A stretch of 14,326 bases of DNA from Bacillota bacterium. GTDB taxonomy: Bacteria > Bacillota > Clostridia > Acetivibrionales > DSM-1351. Below, in pieces: positions 7,587-14,326 of this stretch (within the stretch, counting starts at the first letter, position 1; each line of letters opens with the position of its first letter). The translations under genes were made by a program, and so were the position numbers. The DNA is taken from assembly GCA_023436515.1 (NCBI GenBank), contig JAEZIV010000360.1:1-14326 (forward strand). Direction: 5' to 3'. The notes below the pieces were generated by a model, which had not been told where the DNA came from, did no database searches, and worked only from the letters and a program-made list of their open reading frames with translations.

Positions 7587-8720
7587 TTATTTAAACCTAT
7601 TTCTTCTTAGAAAGGTTGGTATATCAAGTTCGTTATCTGATGATGCCGATACTGAGTTGCTCTTTTCAGTTGTAGCTGCTGCATAGCTGCTGCTGTCATG
7701 AACAGGTACAGCCGAAGTTGCCTGTTTGGGCTTTTCAGCAGGCTTATCAAATTTCTTGAGCACCGGACTGCTGTCAAAGCCAGTTGCAATAACAGTTATC
7801 ATTAATTCATCCTTAAGGTTATCATCAATAACGGCACCAAATATAATGTTTGCTTCGGGATCAGCCGATTTTTGAACAAGCTCTGCAGCGGTATTAACTT
7901 CAAACAATCCCAAATCAGGACCACCTGTAATATTAACCAGAACCCTTCTCGCTCCCTCTATTGAGGTTTCAAGAAGAGGACTATGAATAGCCTGTTTTGC
8001 GGCTTCTTCAGCTCTGCTCTCACCGGAAGCTCTTCCAATACCCATATGAGCTAAGCCAGAACTGAGCATAATAGTCTTAACATCGGCAAAGTCCAGATTT
8101 ACAAGACCAGGCACTGCAATCAAATCCGAAATACCCTGAACACCCTGACGAAGCACATCGTCAGCCATCCTGAATGCCTCGACCATTGTAGTACGCTTCT
8201 CAACTACCTGAAGGAGTCTGTCATTTGGAATTGTAACAAGTGAATCAACTGAATTCTTAAGATTCTCAATTCCTCTTTCAGCATGCTGCATACGTGTTCT
8301 GCTCTCAAACATAAAAGGTTTTGTTACAACAGCAACTGTCAGTATTCCCATCTCTCTTGCGAGCTGAGCTACAACAGGAGCAGCTCCCGTTCCGGTTCCG
8401 CCTCCCATTCCTGCAGTTACAAAAACCATATCGGCACCTTTTATAGCCTGTGCGATTTCATCTCTGCTTTCATTTGCCGCTTTTTCACCAATATCAGGGT
8501 TTGCACCAGCTCCAAGACCCTTTGTAAGCTTATCACCAATTTGAATCTTGGTATTGGCCTTGGACAAAAACAAAGCCTGTTTGTCAGTGTTTATAGCTAT
8601 AAAATCAACACCACGAAGTCCTGCATCAATCATCCTGTTTACAGCGTTGTTTCCACCGCCTCCACATCCAACAACCTTTATCTGGGCAAAATGATCCATA
8701 TCAATCTCAAAATCTAGCAA
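7587..8720 (-). CDS. ftsZ: Cell division protein FtsZ
   Basis: Tubulin-like GTPase that polymerises into the division ring. I set the start at the TTG at 8720 (377 aa, N-terminus [16 protein letters not shown]), because AAGGGGG lies 8 nt upstream and this is the usual clostridial N-terminus; the ATG at 8741 would place that ribosome binding site inside the gene. Visible motifs are [13 protein letters not shown] (18-30), the GTP-binding signature GGGTGTG (106-112), the T7 synergy loop NLDFADV (208-214), a low-complexity Ser/Ala/Lys linker (about 320-365), and the conserved C-terminal peptide [12 protein letters not shown] that binds FtsA. It lies 150 bp after ftsA with a terminator between them, so it probably also has its own promoter. 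Confidence 0.98.
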   Translation of the reverse strand: MLDFEIDMDHFAQIKVVGCGGGGNNAVNRMIDAGLRGVDFIAINTDKQALFLSKANTKIQIGDKLTKGLGAGANPDIGEKAANESRDEIAQAIKGADMVFVTAGMGGGTGTGAAPVVAQLAREMGILTVAVVTKPFMFESRTRMQHAERGIENLKNSVDSLVTIPNDRLLQVVEKRTTMVEAFRMADDVLRQGVQGISDLIAVPGLVNLDFADVKTIMLSSGLAHMGIGRASGESRAEEAAKQAIHSPLLETSIEGARRVLVNITGGPDLGLFEVNTAAELVQKSADPEANIIFGAVIDDNLKDELMITVIATGFDSSPVLKKFDKPAEKPKQATSAVPVHDSSSYAAATTEKSNSVSASSDNELDIPTFLRRNRFK

Positions 8721-8778
8721 AGTAAAATCCCCCTTCAGCATTGGTAAATTAGACCAAAATTGTAAAGCTCATATATTA

Positions 8779-8800
8779 ATTTTAGGATAAACTCTAAAAT
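8779..8800. repeat. Inverted repeat in the ftsA-ftsZ gap
   Basis: ATTTTAG (8779-8785) and CTAAAAT (8794-8800) form a perfect 7-bp inverted repeat with an 8-bp centre, about 60-80 bp upstream of the ftsZ start. A loose sigma-A match (TTTAGA, 17 nt, TATATG) overlaps it on the minus strand. It could be an operator or promoter element, or chance in AT-rich DNA. Confidence 0.3.
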
Positions 8801-8844
8801 AAGTTATAAAAATACACACTAATAATAATATATTATAAAAATAA

Positions 8845-8875
8845 ATTAGGCAAGTTCAATCGTATATTGCCTAAT
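8845..8875 (-). terminator. Probable terminator overlapping the ftsA stop codon
   Basis: Arms ATTAGGCAA (8845-8853) and TTGCCTAAT (8867-8875) form a perfect 9-bp stem with a 13-nt loop, followed on the minus strand by TTATTTTTAT. The TAG stop of ftsA (8873-8871) lies within the upstream arm. The T-tract is interrupted, so termination may be partial, leaving some read-through into ftsZ. Confidence 0.65.
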
Positions 8876-10106
8876 AAAAAAATTCCTTTAAAAAATTGAT
8901 TACTTTTTTTAAATATGTTCTTTCCTTTTCCTTCTTATTAGTTTTTGGAAGGCTTTTTATACTAATAGTACTGGCTTCCTTTTCCTGCTTTGCAATATAT
9001 CTGACCATACCCGCAGCAGTACAATATTCCAAGGTCGAAATATTTTTAATTTTTGAAGAAGCCACTCTAACCGGGATGTCAAAAATTTCATATGCTATCT
9101 GCATAGCCCCATCCAGTGCTGCTATACCATTTCCGGAAAGAACCACTCCAGCCCCGTAGTTGCCTGGACAGCTTTTATCAACAAGGTCCTTGCATAGACT
9201 GAATATTTCATGAACTCTGGCCTCTATGACCTCTATAGCATCAGATACCTTTATATTCTTTTTAAAGCTCTCACTTAAATCACTAACAGAAATCTCCTGA
9301 TCGTGCTTTATCAAGGATGTTAGTGCCAGCTGGAATTGCCTTTTTATTTTTTCCGACTCTGCATATGTCATTTTCAAAGCAATAGAGAGATCGCTGGTTA
9401 TGTGATCCCCTCCAACCGGAAGGCACTTATTCATGACAAGCTTCTCGTCCTTGAATACACTTAACTCTGTTGTTCCTCCGCCGATATCAATGAGGATAAC
9501 TCCCATATCCTTCTCATCAGGAAGAAGCAGGCATTCCCCTGCTGCAAAGCCTTCAGCTATAAGTCCATCCACACGAATTCCGGCCTTCTCCATGCTTTTG
9601 ACAATATTCTGTACAGAAATTATTTTGCCTATTACAACATCAAAATCCCCTTCTAACCTTGTTCCCTTCATGCCAACAGGATCATTAATGCCATCATAGC
9701 CATCTACTATAAACTGTCTTGGTACAACATCAATAATTTCGCAATCCTCTGCAATAGTAAGGTTTCCCGCAGAATATAGCAGCTTCTCCACATCATGCTT
9801 GGAAATTTCCTTTGATTCGGTAACTATGTTTATATATGTCTTATGATTTATTATATCGACATGCAGACCTGAAATATTTACATACGCAGACACTACCTTC
9901 ATCTCAGCCTGTGTCTCAGCTTTTCTAACTGAGTTCCTAATGGAGTTTGAGGTAGCATCTATGTCAACAATTATCCCCTTCTTAATACCGGAACAGCTAT
10001 CTATGCCTTTGCCCAAAATTTCGACTTCACCTTTGTTGTCAGCGTTTCCAATTACAGTACAAACTTTTGTAGTACCAATATCTATTCCCACAATAATATC
10101 AGACAC
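8871..10106 (-). CDS. ftsA: Cell division protein FtsA
   Basis: Actin-like ATPase that tethers FtsZ filaments to the membrane. At 411 residues it is of normal length. The phosphate 1 motif is VGIDIGTTKVCTVIG (6-20), the phosphate 2 motif is LIDIGGGTTELSVF (205-218), and the adenosine motif region is GAGVVLSGNGIAALDG (about 318-333). A Lys-rich linker leads to a C-terminal amphipathic helix (about 395-411, with YLKKVINFLKEFF), the membrane-targeting sequence. The start is a GTG at 10106 with GGGGGG 7 nt upstream. It lies 48 bp after sbp in the same orientation. Confidence 0.97.
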   Translation of the reverse strand: MSDIIVGIDIGTTKVCTVIGNADNKGEVEILGKGIDSCSGIKKGIIVDIDATSNSIRNSVRKAETQAEMKVVSAYVNISGLHVDIINHKTYINIVTESKEISKHDVEKLLYSAGNLTIAEDCEIIDVVPRQFIVDGYDGINDPVGMKGTRLEGDFDVVIGKIISVQNIVKSMEKAGIRVDGLIAEGFAAGECLLLPDEKDMGVILIDIGGGTTELSVFKDEKLVMNKCLPVGGDHITSDLSIALKMTYAESEKIKRQFQLALTSLIKHDQEISVSDLSESFKKNIKVSDAIEVIEARVHEIFSLCKDLVDKSCPGNYGAGVVLSGNGIAALDGAMQIAYEIFDIPVRVASSKIKNISTLEYCTAAGMVRYIAKQEKEASTISIKSLPKTNKKEKERTYLKKVINFLKEFFY

Positions 10107-10154
10107 AAAACTGCCCCCCTAAACTATGTATCAAGAAACCCTCAAATATGCCAA

Positions 10155-10514
10155 TTAATCCTCTTTTATTATATTATCTTTTTTGACTAATTTATTCAAT
10201 AGATATCTTCTAATTAAAGCAAAGTTTAAAAAGAGTCTGTTACCAAATGCGAAGATTGCCGCCAGATAGATCTGGATTCCCAGCTTATCTCCAATATATG
10301 CCAACCCAGCAGCAAGGAGTGCATTTCCGAAAAAGCCCGATAAAAAGATTCTCAACTCGAACTTTTTGTTAATAGTAGCAACTATTCCTCCAAAAACTGA
10401 ATCCAGCGCTGCAAGTATTGCTACTGCCACGTATGTAAAATACTCTGATGGAATTGTTATAGGAATAAACAAACCTATAAGAATTCCCAGAATCAGGCCA
10501 AAAATTGGTATCAT
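10155..10514 (-). CDS. sbp: Small basic protein Sbp (DUF1290 family membrane protein)
   Basis: A small integral membrane protein (119 aa) of the family found in the ftsQ-ftsA interval of many Firmicutes; its molecular role is not firmly known. It has about four hydrophobic segments (roughly residues 3-19, 23-42, 57-75 and 80-97), the conserved ILAALDSVFGGI and a basic tail RRYLLNKLVKK. I chose the ATG at 10514 because AAAGGA lies 8 nt upstream; a TTG two codons earlier would be only 2 nt from it. The neighbours ftsQ and ftsA fit the family's usual position. DUF881 genes that often sit here in clostridia are absent. Confidence 0.9.
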   Translation of the reverse strand: MIPIFGLILGILIGLFIPITIPSEYFTYVAVAILAALDSVFGGIVATINKKFELRIFLSGFFGNALLAAGLAYIGDKLGIQIYLAAIFAFGNRLFLNFALIRRYLLNKLVKKDNIIKED

Positions 10515-10571
10515 GGTCAATGTCCTTTCTTTTGTTTATAATGTACTTCTTTATTTAAAAACTTTCATGCC

Positions 10572-11411
10572 CTAGCTTTTTGGTACAAAATACGGATTAC
10601 TGCCTTTGGTAAAATCCAGAGTGCCTTCCTGCTTTTTGTCTATTTTATTCTCAAGCAAATATCTAAAAACACCTATCTGATAGTCTGCTTCCTCAAGATC
10701 ACCGAATTTTACTATAATTCTATTGTCAAAATTTACAGAAATCCCGTAAATATCAGATAAATCAATTATTTTGACTTGCTTGTAAAGCTTAGTTTTTGAG
10801 TCCCTGTCACTTTTCGATAATACGTCACAAAAGGCTAGTAAATCTGTCAATGAGCCGTTGTCTTTAAAGTTGACGGCTTGTCCCACCTTAAAACCATCAT
10901 ATGACATACCGGTTATTTTGAAAAAGCTTTTCAACTGCTCGGACTTATTGTCAAGCACCTCCAAAACATAGCCTTCTCGATCTATAAGGAGGTTTTGCCC
11001 CTTATTGTCAAGAATTGCATAGGGTGTTCTTTCCTGAACTTTTATTCTAATGGTTGCTGGTAAGGCCGGCCTTATACTAACAGTCTTTACATATGGCATG
11101 GATTGGTAAACCTCCTGTTCCAGGTCCTGGAACCTAAAGGCTAATAAGTTCTTTGGTTTTTCTCCCAGCATATTGAAAATATTTTTTCCCGGAACAAGGC
11201 CAGTTTTTAAAATGATTTCACTATTTGTGTATTTTTTGTTGCCCTGTACATCGATTTTCTCTACGATAAAATAGGACGATTGAGCAAATATGATTATACC
11301 GGTCATTATCAACACAAAAAGTAGAAAGCGCATTATTTTTCTAGCTCTTAAGCGTCTTTTCCTATGTATATTTTTCTTTTTATCACTTGTAGGTTTCTGA
11401 GACTTTCTCAT
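10572..11411 (-). CDS. ftsQ: Cell division protein FtsQ/DivIB
   Basis: Bitopic membrane protein of the divisome, known to complex with FtsB/DivIC and FtsL and to help activate septal wall synthesis. The 279-residue protein has a strongly basic cytoplasmic N-terminus (1-26), one transmembrane helix (about 27-46), a POTRA domain (about 48-126, beginning FIVEKIDVQGNKKYTNSEI and ending KVQERTPYA) and an extracellular beta domain (about 130-260). The ATG at 11411 follows the murA stop after 3 bp, with AAGGA upstream inside the end of murA, so translation was once coupled to murA. With murA broken, its expression depends on a promoter upstream of the remnant. Confidence 0.93.
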   Translation of the reverse strand: MRKSQKPTSDKKKNIHRKRRLRARKIMRFLLFVLIMTGIIIFAQSSYFIVEKIDVQGNKKYTNSEIILKTGLVPGKNIFNMLGEKPKNLLAFRFQDLEQEVYQSMPYVKTVSIRPALPATIRIKVQERTPYAILDNKGQNLLIDREGYVLEVLDNKSEQLKSFFKITGMSYDGFKVGQAVNFKDNGSLTDLLAFCDVLSKSDRDSKTKLYKQVKIIDLSDIYGISVNFDNRIIVKFGDLEEADYQIGVFRYLLENKIDKKQEGTLDFTKGSNPYFVPKS

Positions 11412-11414
11412 TTA

Positions 11415-12362
11415 CTAATTCCTTATAATATCTGCCCCTAAGGCCGACAATTTTTCTTCTATTTTGTAATAGCCTCTGTCAATATGTTCAAGTCCGGTAA
11501 TACTGGTTTCACCATCGGCGGTCAGACCTGCTAAAACTAAGGCTGCCCCTCCTCTGAGATCCCTTGCTACCACCTGCGCACCGTAGAGCTTGTTTACACC
11601 TTTAATCACAGCCATTCGGCCATCTATTCTGATGTTTGCTCCCATCTTCAGCAGCTCATCAACGTGCTTATATCTGCTTTCGAATATAGTTTCAATAATA
11701 ATACTCGTTCCTTTACACATAGCCAGTAAAGCCATAATCTGAGCTTGCATATCCGTTGGGAATCCAGGATAAGGCAGTGTTCTTATAATTTCTACAGCTT
11801 CAAGCTTAGGTCCCGAGGATATAACCTGCAAATCATTTCTCTTTAAATTGATTTGGCAGCCAATATCCCTAAGAACTGATGTTATGGATATTAAGTGCTC
11901 TGGAATGATATTCCTGATTACAACATTTCCACCCGTTATAGCTGATGCAACCATATATGTACCAGTAATTATTCTATCAGGAATTACATCATATTCAACA
12001 TTGTTGAATTTTTTATCAAATCCTTTAATCCTTATTAAGCTCGATCCAGCTCCGGTTACCCTAGCACCGATTTTCTGGAGGAAATTCTGTAAATCAACTA
12101 TTTCAGGCTCTTTTGCTGCATTTCTGATTATTGTATCACCCTGTGCATAAACAGCAGCTATCATTGCGTTTTCCGTAGCTCCAACACTCGGATAGTCCAG
12201 ATATATATCGCAGCCCTTTAACCCGTCGGTTTCACAGGTTATATAACCTCCATTGGTGTCGTTGATTTTTGCACCAAGGCTTCTTAATGCCTTAAGATGT
12301 AAATCTATTGGTCTTGGGCCTATTTCACAGCCACCCGGGTGTGTTATCCTTTTGCCAACGTC
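11415..12362 (-). pseudogene. murA: 5'-truncated murA (UDP-GlcNAc enolpyruvyl transferase), no start codon
   Basis: MurA makes the first committed step of peptidoglycan synthesis by adding enolpyruvate to UDP-GlcNAc. The frame is recognisable as MurA from about 12355 to its TAG at 11415: THPGGCEIGPRPIDLHLK with the catalytic loop cysteine (codon 12329-12327) and its Arg, YPSVGATENAM, AAKEPEIVDL, PDRIITGTY, FPTDMQAQ (active-site Asp), ESRYKHVDELLKMGA, DLRGGAALVLAGL and HIDRGYYKIEEKL. About 314 codons are present where about 418 are normal. The first ~105, holding the KNA lysine and a substrate-binding Arg, are missing. Upstream the frame is unrelated to MurA and reaches a TGA at 12404-12402 without any ATG, GTG or TTG. 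The first in-frame ATG (12164) is deep in the core and has no ribosome binding site. A working MurA must come from another copy, as many Firmicutes have two. Confidence 0.88.
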
Positions 12363-12368
12363 AGAGTA

Positions 12369-12397
12369 ATTATACCATAAAATGTATTGCCCATCAA
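12369..12397 (-). promoter_or_regulatory. Sigma-A-type promoter reading into the murA remnant and ftsQ operon
   Basis: On the minus strand TTGATG (12397-12392), a 17-nt spacer and TATAAT (12374-12369), with TGG just before it (extended -10, 12377-12375). Transcription should start near 12362, exactly where MurA homology begins. It is the only good promoter I see for the remnant-ftsQ-sbp-ftsA genes. Confidence 0.65.
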
Positions 12398-12483
12398 ATA
12401 TTCATGCTTTTATGGAGCATATAAGAATAAATAAATATGTTAATACTATATATAAAATTTTATTTATGCTTTACCCCGTGAAG

Positions 12484-12492
12484 TGTTATAAT
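12484..12492 (+). promoter_or_regulatory. Extended -10 promoter of murT-gatD
   Basis: TGTTATAAT is a perfect extended -10, with no clear -35 upstream. It would give a leader of about 70 nt before murT. A perfect palindrome ATAAAATTTTAT lies upstream at 12452-12463. It faces away from the murA-side promoter, so the 205-bp gap is a divergent control region. Confidence 0.6.
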
Positions 12493-12530
12493 GTGAATGG
12501 CATAATCAATATGCGGGAAATGTAAAAGTA

Positions 12531-12550
12531 ATTAACAATTGATTAACAAT
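12531..12550 (+). repeat. Tandem ATTAACAAT direct repeat before murT
   Basis: ATTAACAAT occurs at 12531-12539 and 12542-12550, eleven bases apart (one helical turn), inside the predicted murT leader and just upstream of its AGGAG. It could be a protein-binding site, or chance in AT-rich DNA. Confidence 0.3.
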
Positions 12551-12567
12551 AATATCCAGGAGTTTCT

Positions 12568-13971
12568 ATGAGTATAAGACAATTTATAGCTGTTTTGGTA
12601 TCAAAGCTGACAATTAAGGCCTTACGACTTTTTAGAAGGGGAGGCACTACCCTGCCGGGAAAGCTGGCCTTTAAAATATATCCCGGTATTCTTCGCTCAC
12701 TGGCTAAAAACTTTGATATCATTATGGTTACCGGAACAAACGGCAAGACAACAACAACCAGAATTCTGGAAGAGATTCTGAAGAAAAACAATATAAACTA
12801 CATAACAAATAAATCCGGAGCAAATCTGTTGAGTGGTATAACCACAATATTTATCCAGGCAGTAACCCTCACCGGAAAGCCCAAGCACAAGGTTGCACTT
12901 ATAGAAAGTGATGAAGCTGCCTTCAATCAGGTGACGCGTCACCTCCAACCAAAGGCTGTAGTAGTCACAAATTTTTTCCGAGATCAGTTGGACAGATATG
13001 GGGAGCTATATTCGACGTTAAATGCTGTTAAGTCAGGACTTGATAGAATCGACAGCACAACAACCCTAATATTAAATGCCGATGACTCCATGTGTGCGTC
13101 TCTCGGCTTGAATACTGATAAAAAGGTTCTTTACTACGGAGTCTCAGACGATGTAGTTCAAAGCAATCCTCAGGATATAAATACCGACGCCATGTTCTGT
13201 ATTCGCTGCAAGAGCAAATATGAGTATTCAAATCATATATACGGGCATCTAGGTGGTTTCAGCTGCCCCAGCTGTGGCTATAAAAGACCAGCCGCTCATC
13301 TGGAATGTATTGATCTCGAGGAAGCCGGAAGCAGTCATTCTGCTATCGGTTGGAGGCTGTCTCCACCACTGTCGGAAGTGGAACAGGTTTATTCCACCAG
13401 AATAAACCTCCCCGGCCTTTACAACGTTTACAACGCAATGGCAGCTGCAGCCTGCGGTCTTTCCCTCGGCTTCGGAGCAGATACTGTCAAGGCTGCACTG
13501 CAATCCTTTGAGTGCGGCTTTGGTAGAATGGAAACAATAAATGTGGGCGACAAGACCATTAAACTAATACTTGTTAAAAACCCAACAGGCTTCAATCAAG
13601 TTTTGAATTTCCTTACACTTGACCAAATGAAGCTGAACATAGCCTTTTTGATTAATGATAATCTTGCTGATGGTACAGATATTTCCTGGTTGTGGGATGT
13701 GGATTTTGAGCAGCTTAATACAGCTTCTGACAAAATCAACTGCCTGTTCACCTCTGGTGTTCGTGGAGAGGATATGGCTGTCAGGCTAAAATATAGTGGA
13801 GTTGATACAAGGAAAATAAGAATCATAAAAGAATATCAGCTCCTCTTGGAACGTGGACTTGAGGAAACACCAGCGGGCGGATGCTTATATATATTACCTA
13901 CCTATACTGCCATGCTGGATATCCGCCGAATACTTAAGAAAAAGTACAATCTAAAGGAGTTTTGGAAATAG
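12568..13971 (+). CDS. murT: Lipid II isoglutaminyl synthase, Mur ligase-like subunit MurT
   Basis: ATP-dependent subunit of the MurT-GatD complex, which amidates the D-glutamate of the lipid II stem peptide to D-isoglutamine in the cytoplasm. The 467-residue protein has the Mur ligase P-loop VTGTNGKTTTTR (54-65), the central-domain IESDEAAF (112-119) and TNFFRDQLDRYGEL (134-147), and NADDS (170-174). A four-cysteine zinc ribbon (CIRC at 211-214, CPSC at 233-236) is a known MurT insertion. The C-terminal MurT domain (DUF1727, from about 325) has NPTGFNQVLNFL. The start ATG has AGGAG 5 nt upstream. gatD follows after a single base, so they form one operon. Confidence 0.96.
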   Translation: MSIRQFIAVLVSKLTIKALRLFRRGGTTLPGKLAFKIYPGILRSLAKNFDIIMVTGTNGKTTTTRILEEILKKNNINYITNKSGANLLSGITTIFIQAVTLTGKPKHKVALIESDEAAFNQVTRHLQPKAVVVTNFFRDQLDRYGELYSTLNAVKSGLDRIDSTTTLILNADDSMCASLGLNTDKKVLYYGVSDDVVQSNPQDINTDAMFCIRCKSKYEYSNHIYGHLGGFSCPSCGYKRPAAHLECIDLEEAGSSHSAIGWRLSPPLSEVEQVYSTRINLPGLYNVYNAMAAAACGLSLGFGADTVKAALQSFECGFGRMETINVGDKTIKLILVKNPTGFNQVLNFLTLDQMKLNIAFLINDNLADGTDISWLWDVDFEQLNTASDKINCLFTSGVRGEDMAVRLKYSGVDTRKIRIIKEYQLLLERGLEETPAGGCLYILPTYTAMLDIRRILKKKYNLKEFWK

Positions 13972-13972
13972 C

Positions 13973-14326
13973 ATGTATAACTTAAATATTTGCCATTTAT
14001 ACCCCGACCTGCTAAATACATACGGGGACAGAGGAAATATACTTGCATTGCAAAGACGAGCTCAGTGGCATGGAGTTACCACAGAGATTACAAACATAAC
14101 AATCGGAGATGCCTTTGATGCTGCAAAGTATGATATTGTTTTTCTGGGCGGTGGACAGGACTATGAGCAGGAGATTATCCAGGCTGATGTTCTAAATGAA
14201 AAGGCCGGTGAAATAAAAGCCGCAATTGCCGGGAACAAGGTTTTTCTGTGTATTTGCGGTGGCTACCAGCTAATGGGAAAATACTACAAGACCTGGGATG
14301 GAAAAGAGATCGAGTTTCTCGGAGCC
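13973..14326 (+). CDS. gatD: Lipid II isoglutaminyl synthase, glutamine amidotransferase subunit GatD (3' end off the window)
   Basis: Glutaminase subunit that supplies ammonia to MurT. 118 codons are visible of about 240. The N-terminus MYNLNICHLYPDLLNTYGD and the segment DRGNILALQRRA are typical of GatD/CobB-like class I amidotransferases. VFLGGGQDYEQ provides the oxyanion-side loop, and C95 in FLCICGGYQLMG is the catalytic nucleophile. The catalytic His lies past the right edge. The ATG comes one base after the murT stop, and a GGA upstream lies inside the end of murT, so translation is probably coupled. Confidence 0.95.
   Translation, partial: MYNLNICHLYPDLLNTYGDRGNILALQRRAQWHGVTTEITNITIGDAFDAAKYDIVFLGGGQDYEQEIIQADVLNEKAGEIKAAIAGNKVFLCICGGYQLMGKYYKTWDGKEIEFLGA

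Noticed and set aside
8283..8717. Plus-strand open frame of 144 codons
   Set aside because: Antisense shadow of ftsZ.
11848..12150. Plus-strand open frame of 100 codons
   Set aside because: Antisense shadow of the murA remnant.
11415..12164. A shorter MurA-like protein starting at the internal ATG at 12164
   Set aside because: No ribosome binding site at a workable distance, and it would lack the catalytic cysteine loop.
12344..12394. Short minus-strand frame (16 codons from an ATG) across the murA break point
   Set aside because: No ribosome binding site, and its start lies within the proposed promoter spacer, so it would not be in the transcript.
12543..12791. Minus-strand open frame of 82 codons over the start of murT
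   Set aside because: It covers the murT P-loop region on the opposite strand and has no similarity I recognise.
1..14326. Search for CRISPR arrays, tRNA or rRNA genes, insertion sequences and phage genes
   Set aside because: No regularly spaced repeats, tRNA-like folds, transposase motifs or integrase motifs seen by eye.

Overview
The window looks like chromosomal DNA from an anaerobic, spore-forming, low-GC Firmicute. Clostridial cluster III (Ruminiclostridium/Acetivibrio type) is my best guess. The reasons are the sporulation genes sigG, sigE and spoIIGA beside ftsA and ftsZ, the small basic protein (Sbp) inside the division cluster, the MurT/GatD pair, AT-rich intergenic DNA and strong GGAGG-type ribosome binding sites. 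The assignment is from memory of protein families, not from a search.

Layout, left to right. Positions 1-2490 hold the mother-cell/forespore sigma module, all on the minus strand: spoIIGA, then sigE, then sigG (3' end cut by the window edge). SpoIIGA is the membrane aspartic protease that matures pro-SigE. The spoIIGA promoter has the hallmarks of a Spo0A-activated sigma-A promoter: a 21-bp spacer with a 0A-like box over the -35. sigG has its own SigF-type promoter. Positions 2767-7393, also minus, hold a complete Bce-type antimicrobial-peptide sensing and detoxification module: response regulator, intramembrane-sensing histidine kinase, ATPase and large permease. A near-perfect regulator-binding palindrome lies between the kinase and ATPase genes, and strong terminators bound the block on both sides. 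It sits between ftsZ and spoIIGA, which are usually neighbours in clostridia, so it looks like an inserted cassette.

Positions 7587-12362, minus, hold the end of the division/cell-wall (dcw) cluster in transcription order: a 5'-truncated murA, ftsQ (divIB), sbp, ftsA and ftsZ. The murA reading frame keeps the catalytic cysteine loop and everything after it but lacks about the first 105 codons and has no start codon. The MurA homology stops at about 12352-12362, and a good sigma-A-type promoter lies immediately upstream of the break. It therefore looks as if a rearrangement, or an assembly misjoin, fused a foreign promoter to the inside of murA. The usual upstream dcw genes (murG, spoVE/ftsW, murD, mraY) are absent here.

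From 12568 to the right edge, on the plus strand, are murT and gatD (cut by the edge). They encode the enzyme that amidates the glutamate of lipid II, and they are transcribed divergently from the murA remnant.

Together the window covers division (FtsQ, Sbp, FtsA, FtsZ), wall precursor modification (MurT-GatD), a cell-envelope stress response (Bce module) and the sporulation sigma cascade. I saw no tRNA, rRNA, CRISPR array, transposase or phage gene.
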